NCBI RefSeq assembly: GCF_001305515.1
Contig: NZ_LJYW01000001.1
Coordinates: 2,245,954 to 2,309,953 of the forward strand
Direction of reading: 5' to 3'
Length of the DNA: 64,000 bases
From: Prosthecodimorpha hirschii
GTDB taxonomy: Bacteria; Pseudomonadota; Alphaproteobacteria; Rhizobiales; Ancalomicrobiaceae
Shown: positions 1 through 9,366 of the stretch, piece by piece
Layout of the letters: every line of letters starts with the position of its first letter
Numbering within the stretch: position 1 is the stretch's first letter
Notes under the pieces: generated by a model
What the model saw: the letters and a program-made list of their open reading frames with translations, nothing else
Databases searched by the model: none
Told to the model about the DNA's origin: nothing
Program-made: the position numbers and the translations under genes

Positions 1-71
1 GCCGCCGTGCCCGTGCGGGACGGCTGGGAGACAGGAGCGCAGGGGCCGGATGGCGCCCTGCGCCGCCACTC

Positions 72-99
72 TTGACGGGTCGAGGCGAGCCTGTATGGT
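72..99 (+). promoter_or_regulatory. candidate sigma70 promoter for the ABC transporter operon
   Basis: A TTGACG -35-like hexamer at 72-77 is followed after 16 bp by TATGGT at 94-99, about 90 bp upstream of the binding-protein start. The downstream GntR-type regulator could act here, but I see no convincing operator palindrome. This rests on motif matching only. Confidence 0.3.
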
Positions 100-187
100 G
101 GTATAGAGGCATCGGCGCCCCGGGGGACGGGAGATATCCCCATGGCGGCCTGACGGATGCCCGGCTTTGCCGTGGGAGGAAACGACA

Positions 188-1378
188 ATGAATTCCGATC
201 GTATGGACCGGCGCCAGATCCTGAAGGCGTCGGCCGGTCTTGCCGCATTTGCGGCCGCCGGCATCCGCCCGGCCTTCGCGGCCCCGACCAAGCCGGCCGC
301 GCCGGTCGTGCTCAACGTCATGGACGTGGCCGGCAACCTGGCGCTGACCCAGAAGTCGATCGAGAACTACCGCAAGGCCAAGCCCGACTGGGTCTCGCGC
401 GTGGTCTTCGGCAAGGCGCCGGCGCCCGAACTGCCCGGCAAGATCAAGGCCCAGCAGGACGCCAACCGGGTCGACATCGACCTCGTCCTGACCGGCACCG
501 ACGTGCTCTCGGCCGGCATCGACCAGAAGCTCTGGATCGATCTGGTCCCGGCCCAGCAGGCCAATCTGCCCGACCTGAAGGCGATCTATCTGGAGCCTGC
601 CTTCCGGATGCAGAGCCTGGCGCAGGGCCAGGGCGTGGTCGTCACCTACTATCCGTCCGGCCCGCTGCTCGAATACATGCCCGAGCGCATCAAGGCCGTG
701 CCGAAGACGGCCGAGGAGCTGCTCGCCTGGGCCAAGGCCAACAAGGGCCGCTTCATGTATGCCCGCCCGGCCAATTCCGGCCCGGGCCGCACCTTCCTGA
801 TGGGTCTGCCCTACCTGCTCGGCGACAAGGACCCGAAGGATCCGGTCGGCGGCTGGGACAAGACCTGGGCCTATCTGAAGGAACTCGGCGAGACCATCGA
901 GACCTATCCGGCCGGCACGACGCCGACCATGAAGGCGCTCGGCGAGGGTTCGGTCGACATGATCGTGTCGACGACCGGCTGGGACATCAATCCGCGCGTG
1001 CTCGGCGTGGTACCGAAGAATGCCGAGATCGCCGCGCTGAAGGGCTTCCGCTGGGTCGCCGACGCGCACTACATGTGCGTGCCGAAGGGCGTCTCGCCCG
1101 AGAAGCTCAACGTGCTGCTCGACCTGATGAACTTCCTGCTCACCAAGGAGCAGCAGGCCTATACCTACGACGAGGGCTACTTCTATCCCGGCCCGGCTGT
1201 GGCCGGCGTGACCCTCGACATGGCGCCGGCCGACAGTCAGGCGGCGATCAAGGAATTCGGCCGCGCCTCCTATGCGGACCTGATCGCCAACAACCCGATC
1301 GAGCTGCCGCTGATGCCCGACAAGATGGTCCTGGCCTTCCGCCGCTGGGACGAGGAAATCGGCTCCCGCAAGAAGTGA
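188..1378 (+). CDS. ABC transporter substrate-binding protein, Tat-exported
   Basis: A 396-residue periplasmic solute-binding protein. The N-terminus has a twin-arginine signal (DRRQILKASAG at residues 7-17), a hydrophobic stretch and a likely cleavage after AFA near residue 31. The ATG at 188 was chosen because GGAGGA lies 8-13 bases upstream; an in-frame TTG at 167 has no such site. Fold and context fit the iron/polyamine (PotD-like) group of extracellular solute-binding proteins. The ATPase and two permeases follow at once, so this is the capture subunit of one importer. The substrate cannot be read from sequence; polyamine, ferric ion, thiamine or an organophosphonate are all possible. 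Tat export suggests folding before export or a bound cofactor, which is inference. Confidence 0.85.
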   Translation: MNSDRMDRRQILKASAGLAAFAAAGIRPAFAAPTKPAAPVVLNVMDVAGNLALTQKSIENYRKAKPDWVSRVVFGKAPAPELPGKIKAQQDANRVDIDLVLTGTDVLSAGIDQKLWIDLVPAQQANLPDLKAIYLEPAFRMQSLAQGQGVVVTYYPSGPLLEYMPERIKAVPKTAEELLAWAKANKGRFMYARPANSGPGRTFLMGLPYLLGDKDPKDPVGGWDKTWAYLKELGETIETYPAGTTPTMKALGEGSVDMIVSTTGWDINPRVLGVVPKNAEIAALKGFRWVADAHYMCVPKGVSPEKLNVLLDLMNFLLTKEQQAYTYDEGYFYPGPAVAGVTLDMAPADSQAAIKEFGRASYADLIANNPIELPLMPDKMVLAFRRWDEEIGSRKK

Positions 1379-1383
1379 CCGGC

Positions 1384-1460
1384 GCGGCTGCGGCGTCGCG
1401 ACGGCGCCGCAGCCGCCCGTTCGACCTGGATACCCGCCCCGCCGGCCCGAGGCCGGCGGG
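1384..1460 (+). promoter_or_regulatory. two strong hairpins between binding-protein and ATPase genes
   Basis: Two perfect inverted repeats fill the 162-bp gap: a 12-bp stem (arms 1384-1395 and 1405-1416) and a 10-bp stem (arms 1438-1447 and 1451-1460). There is no T-run after either. Hairpins in this position commonly protect the upstream binding-protein message and so raise its level over the membrane subunits; that role is inferred here. Confidence 0.55.
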
Positions 1461-1540
1461 CTCGCCGCGGTGCGCATGACCCGTCCCCGTGATCCCGCCG
1501 GCACCGGCGGGGCGCCTCCCTCCGGATCCCGAAACGCTCC

Positions 1541-2605
1541 ATGACCACGCCCGTCTTCCAGGAACTCCGGCTCGAAGCCATCCGGCGCGAGTTCGGCGGC
1601 TTCAACGCCCTCAAGGGCGTGTCGCTCACCATCCGGCGCGGCGAGTTCATCGCGCTGCTCGGTCCGTCCGGCTGCGGCAAGACGACGGCGCTCAACTGCA
1701 TCGCCGGCCTGCTCGCCCTGTCGGGCGGCCGCATCATGCTCGACGACCGGCGCATCGACACGCTGAGGCCCGAACAGCGCGGCTTCGGCATGGTGTTCCA
1801 GAACTATGCGCTGTTCCCGCATATGACGATCGCCAAGAATATCGGCTTCGGCCTGAGGATGCGCGGCACGCCCGCCGACGAGATGGCGCGGCGCATCGCC
1901 GCCGCCGTACAGCTCGTCCGCCTGCAGGGCCAGGAGGCGAAGCTGCCCGGCCAGCTGTCCGGCGGCCAGCAGCAGCGCGTCGCCATCGCGCGCGCCATCG
2001 TGATCGAGCCGCCCCTGGTGCTGATGGACGAGCCGCTGTCCAATCTCGACGCCAAGCTGCGCCTGGAGATGCGCCAGGAAATCCGCCGCATCCATTCGAG
2101 CCTCGGCTCGACCACCATCTACGTGACCCACGACCAGGAGGAGGCGCTTTCGCTCGCCGACCGGATCGTGGTGCTGCGCGAGGGCGAGATCCGGCAGGTC
2201 GGCACGCCGGAGGAGCTCTACGCCCGTCCGACCGATCTGGGCGTGGCCGACTTCATGGGCTACCGCAACCGCGTCGCCGGCCGTCTCGTCGGCGAAGCCG
2301 GCGGCTTCGTCCGGGTCGCCATCGACGGCGGCGAACTGGAAGGTCTGCTGCAGGGGCCGGCGCCGAAGGACGGCCGCGTCGTGGTCGCGCTGCGGCCCGA
2401 GGATCTGCGGGCCGGCGCCGCCGGCTCGGTCGACGCCAAGGTCACGGCGATCGAGTATCGCGGCCATGAATTCGTCGGTCTCGCCGCCGTGGCCTCCGGC
2501 GCGGAGCTGCATTTCAGCGCCGACGAACGCCTCGCGGCCGGCGCGCCGGTGCGCCTGTCGGGCGCGCGCGAGCGCACGCTCGTCTTCGCGGAGACCGCCG
2601 CATGA
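1541..2605 (+). CDS. ABC transporter ATP-binding protein (PotA/FbpC-like)
   Basis: A 354-residue cytoplasmic ATPase that powers the importer. Walker A is GPSGCGKT at residues 41-48, the signature LSGGQ is at 139-143, Walker B LVLMDE at 159-164, and the switch histidine is in VTHDQE near 197. A C-terminal region of about 80 residues fits a TOBE regulatory domain, as in PotA, FbpC and MalK. Its stop overlaps the next permease start by ATGA, indicating translational coupling. Substrate specificity cannot be assigned from this subunit. Confidence 0.92.
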   Translation: MTTPVFQELRLEAIRREFGGFNALKGVSLTIRRGEFIALLGPSGCGKTTALNCIAGLLALSGGRIMLDDRRIDTLRPEQRGFGMVFQNYALFPHMTIAKNIGFGLRMRGTPADEMARRIAAAVQLVRLQGQEAKLPGQLSGGQQQRVAIARAIVIEPPLVLMDEPLSNLDAKLRLEMRQEIRRIHSSLGSTTIYVTHDQEEALSLADRIVVLREGEIRQVGTPEELYARPTDLGVADFMGYRNRVAGRLVGEAGGFVRVAIDGGELEGLLQGPAPKDGRVVVALRPEDLRAGAAGSVDAKVTAIEYRGHEFVGLAAVASGAELHFSADERLAAGAPVRLSGARERTLVFAETAA

Positions 2606-3486
2606 GCACAGAGTCGCCCTCGCTCGGCGCCCGGCTCTCCGCCCGCGGCCTCGACGGCACCACGCTCCTGGTCCTGCCCGGCGTGATCTTCGTGGTCGCG
2701 CTGTTCATCTACCCGTTCCTGTACGGGCTGTGGCTGTCGTTCCACCCGAAGGCCGGCCCGGCGCTGGCCAACTATACGAAGTTCTTCTCCGATCCGTTCC
2801 TCTACGGGACGATCTGGACGACCATGAAGCTCGCCCTGCCGGTGACGCTGATCAACCTCCTGATCGCGCTGCCGATCGCCTTCCGGGTCCGCCTGCTGCG
2901 CCGGCAGCGGCTCCTGACCACGCTGCTGATCCTGCCGATCACGCTCGGCACGGTGCTGGTCGCCGAAGGCATGATCTTCTATCTGGGCCCGCAGGGCTGG
3001 TTCAACCGCGTGCTGATGCTGGCCGGCCTGATCTCCAGTCCGGTCAAGCTGGTCAACAACTACTGGGGCGTGTTCATCAGCCTGGTGATCACCGGCTTCC
3101 CGTTCACCTTCCTGCTGACGCTCTCCTACGTGACCGGCATCGACCCGTCGCTGGAGCAGGCCGCGGCGACGCTCGGCGCCAATGCGCGCAACCGCTTCCG
3201 CGAAGTGTTCCTGCCGCTGCTGCTGCCCGGGCTCGCCATCACCTTCTGCCTGTCCTTCGTGCAGGCCTATTCGGTGCTGCCCTCGGCGGTGCTGGTCGGC
3301 GACCCGTCGAGCGCGACGCGCGTGATCTCGATCGCGGCCTACCAGGCGGCGACCGAGGAATACGACTACGCCATGGCGTCGGCCATCGCGATGATCATGG
3401 GCCTGACCCAGCTCGGCGTGGTCGCGCTGGTGCTCGGCCTCCGATCGCTCCTCTATCGCGGCCCCGTCGCCGCCGCCAAGGGCTGA
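2602..3486 (+). CDS. ABC transporter permease, first subunit
   Basis: A 294-residue inner-membrane permease with about six hydrophobic segments. The cytoplasmic EAA-type loop EQAAATLGANARNRF followed by FLPLLLPG docks the ATPase and is diagnostic of binding-protein-dependent permeases (PotB-like). The start overlaps the ATPase stop (ATGA), and the next permease begins 3 bp downstream. Together the two permeases form a heterodimeric channel. Confidence 0.9.
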   Translation: MSTESPSLGARLSARGLDGTTLLVLPGVIFVVALFIYPFLYGLWLSFHPKAGPALANYTKFFSDPFLYGTIWTTMKLALPVTLINLLIALPIAFRVRLLRRQRLLTTLLILPITLGTVLVAEGMIFYLGPQGWFNRVLMLAGLISSPVKLVNNYWGVFISLVITGFPFTFLLTLSYVTGIDPSLEQAAATLGANARNRFREVFLPLLLPGLAITFCLSFVQAYSVLPSAVLVGDPSSATRVISIAAYQAATEEYDYAMASAIAMIMGLTQLGVVALVLGLRSLLYRGPVAAAKG

Positions 3487-3489
3487 CCC

Positions 3490-4329
3490 ATGCCGAAGGA
3501 CACCTCGCTCACGGCACGGATCTGGGCCTTCGCGGTCTGGTCGGTGGTGATCCTGTTCCTGATCAACCTCGCCGGCCTGATCGGGTCGGTGGTGACCAGT
3601 TCCTTCGCGACGCGCTGGCTCGGCACCTGGCTGCCGGCCGGCTTCACCACCAAGTGGTATTTCTCCGCCTGGGACGAATTCCAGCTCGGCGACGTGCTGA
3701 CCGTCACCTTCCAGGTCGTGTTCGCGGTCGTGTTCCTGTCCGGCCTGATCGGCGTGCCGACCGCCTACGCGATGGCGCGGCGCGAATTCCCGGGCAAACG
3801 GCTGGTCATGGTGCTGTTCCTGCTGCCGATCCTGGTGCCGCCGGTGACCTTCGGCATCCCGCTCGCGACCGTGCTCTATCAGGTCGGGCTCGGCGGCACG
3901 CTGACCGGCGTGATCCTCGCCAACCTGGTGCCGACCGTGCCGTTCGTGATCCTGGTCATGATCCCGTTCATCGAGCAGATCGATCCGCGCCTGGAGGCGG
4001 CCGCCCGGGTCTTCGGCGCCGGCACCTTCGGGGTGTTCAGGCACGTCCTGGTGCCGATCCTGACGCCCGGCATCCTGGCGGCGCTGCTGCTCGTGCTGGT
4101 GCGCACCATCGCGATGTTCGAACTGACCTTCCTGACCGCCGGGCCGGGCAGCCAGACGCTGGTCGTGGCGCTCTACTATTCGGTTTTCGCCGCCGGCGTT
4201 CGCGCCGTGCAGTCGATCGACGCGATGGCGGTGATCTACATGCTGACCACCCTGGTCTGGCTCCTGATCGCGCTGCGCTTCGTCAACCCGACCCAGATCG
4301 TCGCGCGGGCCAAGCGCGACGCACATTGA
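3490..4329 (+). CDS. ABC transporter permease, second subunit
   Basis: A 279-residue inner-membrane permease (PotC-like), partner of the preceding permease. It has about six membrane segments and the EAA loop EAAARVFGAGTFGVF followed by LVPILTPG. It starts 3 bp after the first permease gene, and the regulator gene follows after 10 bp, so all five genes are probably one transcript. Confidence 0.9.
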   Translation: MPKDTSLTARIWAFAVWSVVILFLINLAGLIGSVVTSSFATRWLGTWLPAGFTTKWYFSAWDEFQLGDVLTVTFQVVFAVVFLSGLIGVPTAYAMARREFPGKRLVMVLFLLPILVPPVTFGIPLATVLYQVGLGGTLTGVILANLVPTVPFVILVMIPFIEQIDPRLEAAARVFGAGTFGVFRHVLVPILTPGILAALLLVLVRTIAMFELTFLTAGPGSQTLVVALYYSVFAAGVRAVQSIDAMAVIYMLTTLVWLLIALRFVNPTQIVARAKRDAH

Positions 4330-4339
4330 GGGCGCCGCC

Positions 4340-5062
4340 ATGGACCCGACCCTCAGCCTGCGCGAGCCGATCGCCCCGCAACTGGTCGCCAAGCTGCGCC
4401 ACGCCATCGTCGAGATGACGCTGCGGCCCGGCGAGGCGCTGTCCGAGAAGGACATCGCCAGCCGCTTCGGGGTCAGCCGCCAGCCGGTGCGCGAGGCCTT
4501 CATCAAGCTCTCGGAGGCCGGGCTCCTGCAGATCCTGCCCAACCGCGGCACCTTCGTGGTCAAGATCTCGGTGCGCGAGGTCGCCAATGCGCGCTTCGTG
4601 CGCGAGGCCGTCGAGGTCGCCATCGCCCGCAGCGCCGCCGAGATGGCCGCACCGGCCGACATCGCCGGGCTCGAGCGGATCATGGCCGAGCAGCGCGACA
4701 CCGCCGGCCGGGAGGACATCGCCGGCTTCAAGCTGGCCGACATCGCCTTCCACCGCGCCATCTCGGATATCGTCGGCTGCGATTACGCCTGGCGGATCGT
4801 GGAGGGCGCGCGCGCGCAGACCGACCGGATGCGCATCCTCAGCCTGCCCGACGCCACCCCGATGGGCCTGCTCGTCGAGCAGCATCAGGCGATCCTCGAC
4901 GCCATCGCGGCCGGCCGGCCGGAAGCCGCCGAGGCGACCATGCGCCGGCACCTGCGCGAGATCCTGGTCGCCACTGCCCGCCTCGCCGAGCGCCATCCGG
5001 ATCTGTTCGAGGATACCGACCTGCCGCGCCACACGGCCCTGATCGCACCGTCCGAGATTTGA
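4340..5062 (+). CDS. GntR-family regulator, FCD (FadR) subfamily
   Basis: A 240-residue transcription factor. An N-terminal winged helix-turn-helix (about residues 10-75, with SEKDIASRFGVSRQPVREAF as the recognition region) is followed by an all-helical FCD ligand-binding domain. It is the last gene of the transporter operon, 10 bp after the second permease. FCD regulators usually sense a small carboxylate and repress their own operon, so this protein probably responds to the transported compound or a product. Ligand and operator are unknown. Confidence 0.88.
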   Translation: MDPTLSLREPIAPQLVAKLRHAIVEMTLRPGEALSEKDIASRFGVSRQPVREAFIKLSEAGLLQILPNRGTFVVKISVREVANARFVREAVEVAIARSAAEMAAPADIAGLERIMAEQRDTAGREDIAGFKLADIAFHRAISDIVGCDYAWRIVEGARAQTDRMRILSLPDATPMGLLVEQHQAILDAIAAGRPEAAEATMRRHLREILVATARLAERHPDLFEDTDLPRHTALIAPSEI

Positions 5063-5247
5063 GCCCGACGGACCCCACCAGACGGATCCCACGAGTCGCG
5101 GACCCTGTCAGCCAGACCGATCCCTAATCTTGGCCGGTCCCGCCGCGGCCGACCGGGCGCTCGGCCGCCGTTCGACGCGCGCGCATAGTCGGGGTGCCGG
5201 GCTGGATCCGCGCATGCCCGCCGAAAATCGTCGCGTTCTGGCAGAAT

Positions 5248-5322
5248 TGGAGCGGGCGAAGGGATTCGAACCCTCGACCCACGGCTTGGGAAGCCGATGC
5301 TCTACCCCTGAGCTACACCCGC
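5248..5322 (-). tRNA. tRNA-Gly (anticodon CCC)
   Basis: A complete 75-nt tRNA including an encoded CCA (complement of 5248-5250). The acceptor stem pairs 5316-5322 with 5252-5258 with one G-U pair. The anticodon CCC is the complement of 5288-5290 in a TTCCCAA loop, and the T-arm has the usual TTCGAAT core. Its first 21 nt are also the last codons of the glycosyltransferase gene on the same strand. Confidence 0.95.
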
Positions 5323-7404
5323 CCTTGAGCTCAGAGATAACCCCCGGGCCGGCTGCTCCGCAAGAGGCAAGTCGCGTTCCGCGAGCCCGTGGCAGGTCTT
5401 GGTCCACCGCGACGGTGCGACGACCAGTTCGAACAGGGCGGTCACGGCCGCCGGCCAGAGCAGCAGCCAGTAGACCGGCATGGTGGCGAAATCGAACAGG
5501 CGCGCGGCCGACCAGGCGCCGCGCGAGACCCGCGCCGCCAGCGCGACCGGGCCGATCATGCCGAGGGCGAGCGCGATGAGGCAGGCGGACAGCACCAGAT
5601 CGCCGCCGAAGCCGCGATCCGCCAGAAGCTGGCCGCGGAACAGGGCATCGAACGCCAGGGTTCCGAGGCTCAACGGATAGACCAGCGCGGACAGGAACTG
5701 CCCGGCCATGGTCAGTTGGAACAGCAGGAAGTCGAGCGGCCCGAGTTCGGCCAAGAGGCGCAGCGGATGCCGGTTGTGCACCGCCAGCGTCTGCAGCCAG
5801 CCCTTCAGCCAACGGCTGCGCTGGCCGTGCCAGGCGGCAATCGTCAGTGGCGCCTCCTCGCGCGTCGACGAGGCGATCACGCCGAGGCGGCCGCCGTCGC
5901 GGACAAGCCGGACGGCGATGTCGGCATCCTCGGTCACGTTGTGCGGGTCCCAGCCGCCGGCCGCTTCCAGCGCCGCGCGCCGGAAATGGTTGGAGGTGCC
6001 GCCGAGCGGGAAGAAGCGTCCGCCGGCGGCGAGATGCGGCAGCAGCCCGTCGAACAGGGCGGCATATTCGAGCGCGAACTGGCGCGCGATCCAGGGCCGG
6101 GAGGCCGGCGCATGATCGATCGCCAGCGCCGCCTGGACGCAGACCAGATCCGGCGGTCCGGCCGCGAAGGCGGCCGCCGCGATCCGCAACTGGTCCGGGT
6201 CGGGCCGGTCCTCGGCATCGTAGACGGTGACGAGGTCGGCATCCGCCAGCGCGAGACCGTAGCCGAGCGCCTTCGGCTTGGTCCGCGGTGCGACGGGCGG
6301 CACGGTCACCATAGCGAAGCCGGTGCCGGGCAGATGCGCGGCGACCGCTGCCGCGGTCGGCCCGTCGTCGGCCTCGACCAGCACCAGCACCTGCAGCAGA
6401 TGGCGCGGGTAGCGCAGCGCCGCGAGGGCGGCGAACAGCCGTGGCACCTCGCCGGCCTCGCGATAGAGCGGCACCAGGACGGCATAGCGCGGCAGCCGAT
6501 CCTCGCTCGGCGGCGCCGGCGACGGGACAGGACCGGGCGCCAGCGCCGCCGTCAGGCGCAGCAGCCCGAGGGCCATGAAGGCGAGTTCCGCCCCGGCCAG
6601 CATCGGCACGCCGGCCCCGAACGCCGCCGCGACCGGCAATGCGACGATCAGGCCGGTCAGCGCGAGCACCGCCGCAAGGGCGCCGGGCCCGATCCGGCGG
6701 GCCGAGCAATCCGGTCGGCCGGACGCCAGTCCGTCGACCGCGCGGCGCAGCAAGGCCGGGCCGTGGCGGACGATCAGCGCCTGTCGCAGCCGGTCCGGCG
6801 TGGTCAGCAAGAGACGGGCGCGATGGTCCGGGTCGGACCGGACCAGCCAGACCAGCCGGTCGAGGTCGGGGCCGACCGGCGCGAGCAGGAGGCGGCCCTC
6901 CCCGTCCGCCTCGATCCAGGCGGCGCGGGCCAGGCGGAGGATGTCGGCCGAGGGGGGCACCGCGCCGGCGGTCAGCCAGTCCGGCGCAATGTCGCCTGCC
7001 CAGGGCAGGTCCAGCCGCACCGACACGGCACGGCACCAGCGTTCGGCATCGAGCCGGCCGACCGCGATCAATTGGCCCGCCGCGCCCCGGCCGTCGGCAC
7101 GACCGTCGGCGGCGGCGCGGGCGACCAAGCCGGACGCGTAGCCGAGTTCGACCAGGAGGTCATGTTCGAAGGCTGTCCGCTCCGGCACGGCGGCCAGCGC
7201 CTCGGCCCAGCTGCGCCCAGCCTCCGGCTCTCCGGTCTCCGGCCAGCCACCGGGCTCAGACCGGCCACCGGGCTCAGACCGGCCACCGGGCTCAGACCGG
7301 CCACCGGGCTCAGACCGGCCACTGGTCTCCGGCCAGCCACCAGGCTTGCCCGAGCCGGCGGGCGGGCGTTGCGAAAGCGCAAACCGCTCCTCTCCGACGA
7401 ACAC
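5302..7404 (-). CDS. membrane family 2 glycosyltransferase with N-terminal GspE-N-like region
   Basis: A 700-residue protein. After a low-complexity N-terminus with RSEPGG repeats (about residues 30-55), residues 70-215 resemble the GspE/MshE N-terminal fold seen in XagB-type glycosyltransferases. Two membrane segments (about 240-290) precede a GT2 catalytic domain with AEDRPDPDQL, GGTSNHFR, TEDADIAVRL and the QRSRWLKG (QxxRW) motif. More membrane segments follow. QxxRW marks processive synthases, so export of a polysaccharide is likely; product unknown. The GTG at 7404 was chosen for the GGAGGGG just upstream. The stop codon lies inside the tRNA-Gly D-loop. Confidence 0.85.
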   Translation of the reverse strand: MFVGEERFALSQRPPAGSGKPGGWPETSGRSEPGGRSEPGGRSEPGGRSEPGGWPETGEPEAGRSWAEALAAVPERTAFEHDLLVELGYASGLVARAAADGRADGRGAAGQLIAVGRLDAERWCRAVSVRLDLPWAGDIAPDWLTAGAVPPSADILRLARAAWIEADGEGRLLLAPVGPDLDRLVWLVRSDPDHRARLLLTTPDRLRQALIVRHGPALLRRAVDGLASGRPDCSARRIGPGALAAVLALTGLIVALPVAAAFGAGVPMLAGAELAFMALGLLRLTAALAPGPVPSPAPPSEDRLPRYAVLVPLYREAGEVPRLFAALAALRYPRHLLQVLVLVEADDGPTAAAVAAHLPGTGFAMVTVPPVAPRTKPKALGYGLALADADLVTVYDAEDRPDPDQLRIAAAAFAAGPPDLVCVQAALAIDHAPASRPWIARQFALEYAALFDGLLPHLAAGGRFFPLGGTSNHFRRAALEAAGGWDPHNVTEDADIAVRLVRDGGRLGVIASSTREEAPLTIAAWHGQRSRWLKGWLQTLAVHNRHPLRLLAELGPLDFLLFQLTMAGQFLSALVYPLSLGTLAFDALFRGQLLADRGFGGDLVLSACLIALALGMIGPVALAARVSRGAWSAARLFDFATMPVYWLLLWPAAVTALFELVVAPSRWTKTCHGLAERDLPLAEQPARGLSLSSRAGVAQG
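7243..7332. repeat. in-frame 18-bp tandem repeat in the glycosyltransferase gene
   Basis: Four full 18-bp units (7243, 7261, 7279 and 7297; the first has one mismatch) and a partial fifth encode repeated RSEPGG in the N-terminal linker. Identical units suggest recent slippage expansion. The length is a multiple of three, so copy changes keep the frame. Confidence 0.9.
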
Positions 7405-7543
7405 CCTTCCCCTCCGCGCAGCGCTTCTCTAAGTTTCGCCCTGGCTCCGCATCGGCCGGTTCGCAGCGCCGCAGGGCGCCGTCGCGGACGAGCGAACTGT
7501 CCGTGCCATACAACCGATCATGCTACTTCTCAGGGAAGTTGCC

Positions 7544-8488
7544 TTGTCGAAAATGACCCGTAAAGGCAGAATTTTTCGACGAAAGGTCGCTCTTTTCCTC
7601 AGCGTCGCGCTGGGCCTTGGGGGCGTGGCCGGTGCGCAGGCGCCCGGCCAGCCGGTGCGTCCGGCTGTCACGCCGCCCGCCGATGTCAAGCCGCTCGCCC
7701 CGACGCTGAAGCCGTCGCGTCCGGCCGGGTCGGCGCAGTTGCCGAACCTGTGGGACCCGAAGCGCCGCCCGGAGAAGCCGACCGGCGATCTCGGCACGAT
7801 CCGATTCCTGACCTCCGGCGACTTTCCGCCCTTCAACTATCTGGATTCGGGCGGCCGCCTGACCGGCTTCAACATCGACCTCGCCCGCGCCATCTGCGCC
7901 GAACTGACGGCCGCCTGCACCATCCAGATGCGTCCCTTCGACGACCTGGTGACGGCGATCGGCGAGCGGCGCGGCGACGCCATCGTGGCGGGCCTGAACA
8001 TCGGGGCGGATCTGCGGACGAAACTGGAGACCACGGACGCCTATCTGACCATGCCAGGGCGTTTCGTGGCGCCGAAGGGCACCGCCCTGACGACGACGCC
8101 GGAAGGCCTCGAACTGCGCTGGATCTCGGTCGTGTCGGGATCGGCCCACGAGGCCTTCGTGCTCGACAGCTTTCCGAAGTCGCGCGTGGTCGCCTATCCG
8201 AACGAGGCGGCGGCGCGCGATGCCTTGCGCGACGGGACCGTCGACGTGCATTTCGGCGATGCAGTCGGCCTGAGCTTCTGGCTGCTCGGCGAGGCGAGCC
8301 ACAATTGCTGCGAATTCCGCGGTGCTCCCTATCTGGAGAGCAACTATTTCGGCGACGGTCTCAGGATCTCGGTGACCAAGGGCAACAAGCGCCTGAAGCA
8401 GGCCTTCGACTACGCCCTGCACCGGCTTTCCGAGGACGGCACCATCGCCGAGCTCTATTTCCGCTATTTCCCGCTCGGCTATTACTGA
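7544..8488 (+). CDS. family 3 (amino-acid-type) solute-binding protein, orphan
   Basis: A 314-residue exported protein with a basic, hydrophobic signal peptide ending near AGA, a proline-rich linker, then a bacterial extracellular solute-binding domain 3 (FPPFNYLDSGGRLTGFNIDLARAI region to the C-terminus). Such proteins bind amino acids or related cations in the periplasm. No permease or ATPase is adjacent, so it may serve a distant transporter or act as a sensor. The TTG at 7544 is preferred because AGGGAAG lies just upstream; in-frame ATGs at 7520 and 7553 are alternatives. It is divergent from the glycosyltransferase gene. Confidence 0.8.
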   Translation: MSKMTRKGRIFRRKVALFLSVALGLGGVAGAQAPGQPVRPAVTPPADVKPLAPTLKPSRPAGSAQLPNLWDPKRRPEKPTGDLGTIRFLTSGDFPPFNYLDSGGRLTGFNIDLARAICAELTAACTIQMRPFDDLVTAIGERRGDAIVAGLNIGADLRTKLETTDAYLTMPGRFVAPKGTALTTTPEGLELRWISVVSGSAHEAFVLDSFPKSRVVAYPNEAAARDALRDGTVDVHFGDAVGLSFWLLGEASHNCCEFRGAPYLESNYFGDGLRISVTKGNKRLKQAFDYALHRLSEDGTIAELYFRYFPLGYY

Positions 8489-8565
8489 CCCGCCATGCCG
8501 GGCGTGCAGCCGCGCCGGGCCGCCCCGGATGCGATCAGGCCTTGACCGGGCCGTCTTTCGCCGCC

Positions 8566-9366
8566 ATGGCTCGGACGATCGGCCTTCCGCGCATGACGCG
8601 CGGCACCTCGGAGTTCCGTTTGACCGACTTGCTCTGGACCCGCCCCGAGACCGCGCCGCGCGCGACGCTGCTGCTGGCCCACGGCGCGGGTGCGGCGATG
8701 GACTCCGCCTTCATGACCCGGCTCGCCGAGGCGCTCGCCGCCGAGGCGATCGCGGTCGCCCGCTTCGAGTTCCCCTACATGGCCGAGCGGCGCAGCACCG
8801 GCCGCCGCCGCCCGCCGCCCAAGGCGGAGACGCTGGTCGACGCCTACCGGGCCGCGATCGAGGCCGTGCGCGCGGAGGCCGGTTCGGCCGCCCCGCTCCT
8901 GATCGGCGGCAAGTCGATGGGCGGCCGCGTCGCCGTCATGGCGGCCGGCCCGGATGTGACGGACGCGGTCGCCGGCGTGGTCGTGTTCGGCTATCCGTTC
9001 CATCCGCCCGCCGACGAGACGAATCCGCGGGTCGCACCGCTCGCCGCGGTCGGCCGGCCGACGCTCGTTCTGCAGGGCGAGCGCGACGAATTCGGCGACC
9101 GCGCCGAAGTGGAAAGCTACGCGCTCGGCGACGCCGTCACGGTGACCTTCGTCGAGGATGGCAGCCACGATTTCGGCCCGCGCGGATCCTCGCCGGCGAC
9201 GCTGAAGGGCAATATCCGCTTCGCCGCCGCCGAGACCGCCGCCTTCGCGGCCCGGCTGGCCGGCGCCCCGCGGGCCGGCGCCGCCGACTCTGCGGCCCGG
9301 CCGGCTGACGCCGCCGCCACCACTCCGCCCCCCGCCGCTCCGCCCCCCACGGAACCGTGCCCATGA
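8566..9366 (+). CDS. alpha/beta hydrolase, KANL3/Tex30-like
   Basis: A 266-residue hydrolase. The nucleophile elbow is GGKSMGGR (Ser), the acid is in GERDEFGD, and the histidine in DGSHDFGP, giving a complete triad. The early LLAHGAGAAMDS supplies the oxyanion loop. The C-terminal 35 residues are Ala/Pro-rich and probably disordered. The start at 8566 is tentative; an in-frame ATG at 8593 also fits. It overlaps the next gene by ATGA. The substrate is unknown; this family of small cytosolic hydrolases is poorly characterised. Confidence 0.82.
   Translation: MARTIGLPRMTRGTSEFRLTDLLWTRPETAPRATLLLAHGAGAAMDSAFMTRLAEALAAEAIAVARFEFPYMAERRSTGRRRPPPKAETLVDAYRAAIEAVRAEAGSAAPLLIGGKSMGGRVAVMAAGPDVTDAVAGVVVFGYPFHPPADETNPRVAPLAAVGRPTLVLQGERDEFGDRAEVESYALGDAVTVTFVEDGSHDFGPRGSSPATLKGNIRFAAAETAAFAARLAGAPRAGAADSAARPADAAATTPPPAAPPPTEPCP

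Noticed and set aside
2260-4761. An 833-codon minus-strand open frame opposite the ABC permeases
   Set aside because: His/Gln/Arg/Asp-rich shadow frame with no domain; the plus strand carries clear permease and regulator genes.
5248-5322. tRNA-Gly as an attachment site for an island
   Set aside because: No integrase next to it and no repeat of the tRNA 3' end was seen in the window; neighbours look native.
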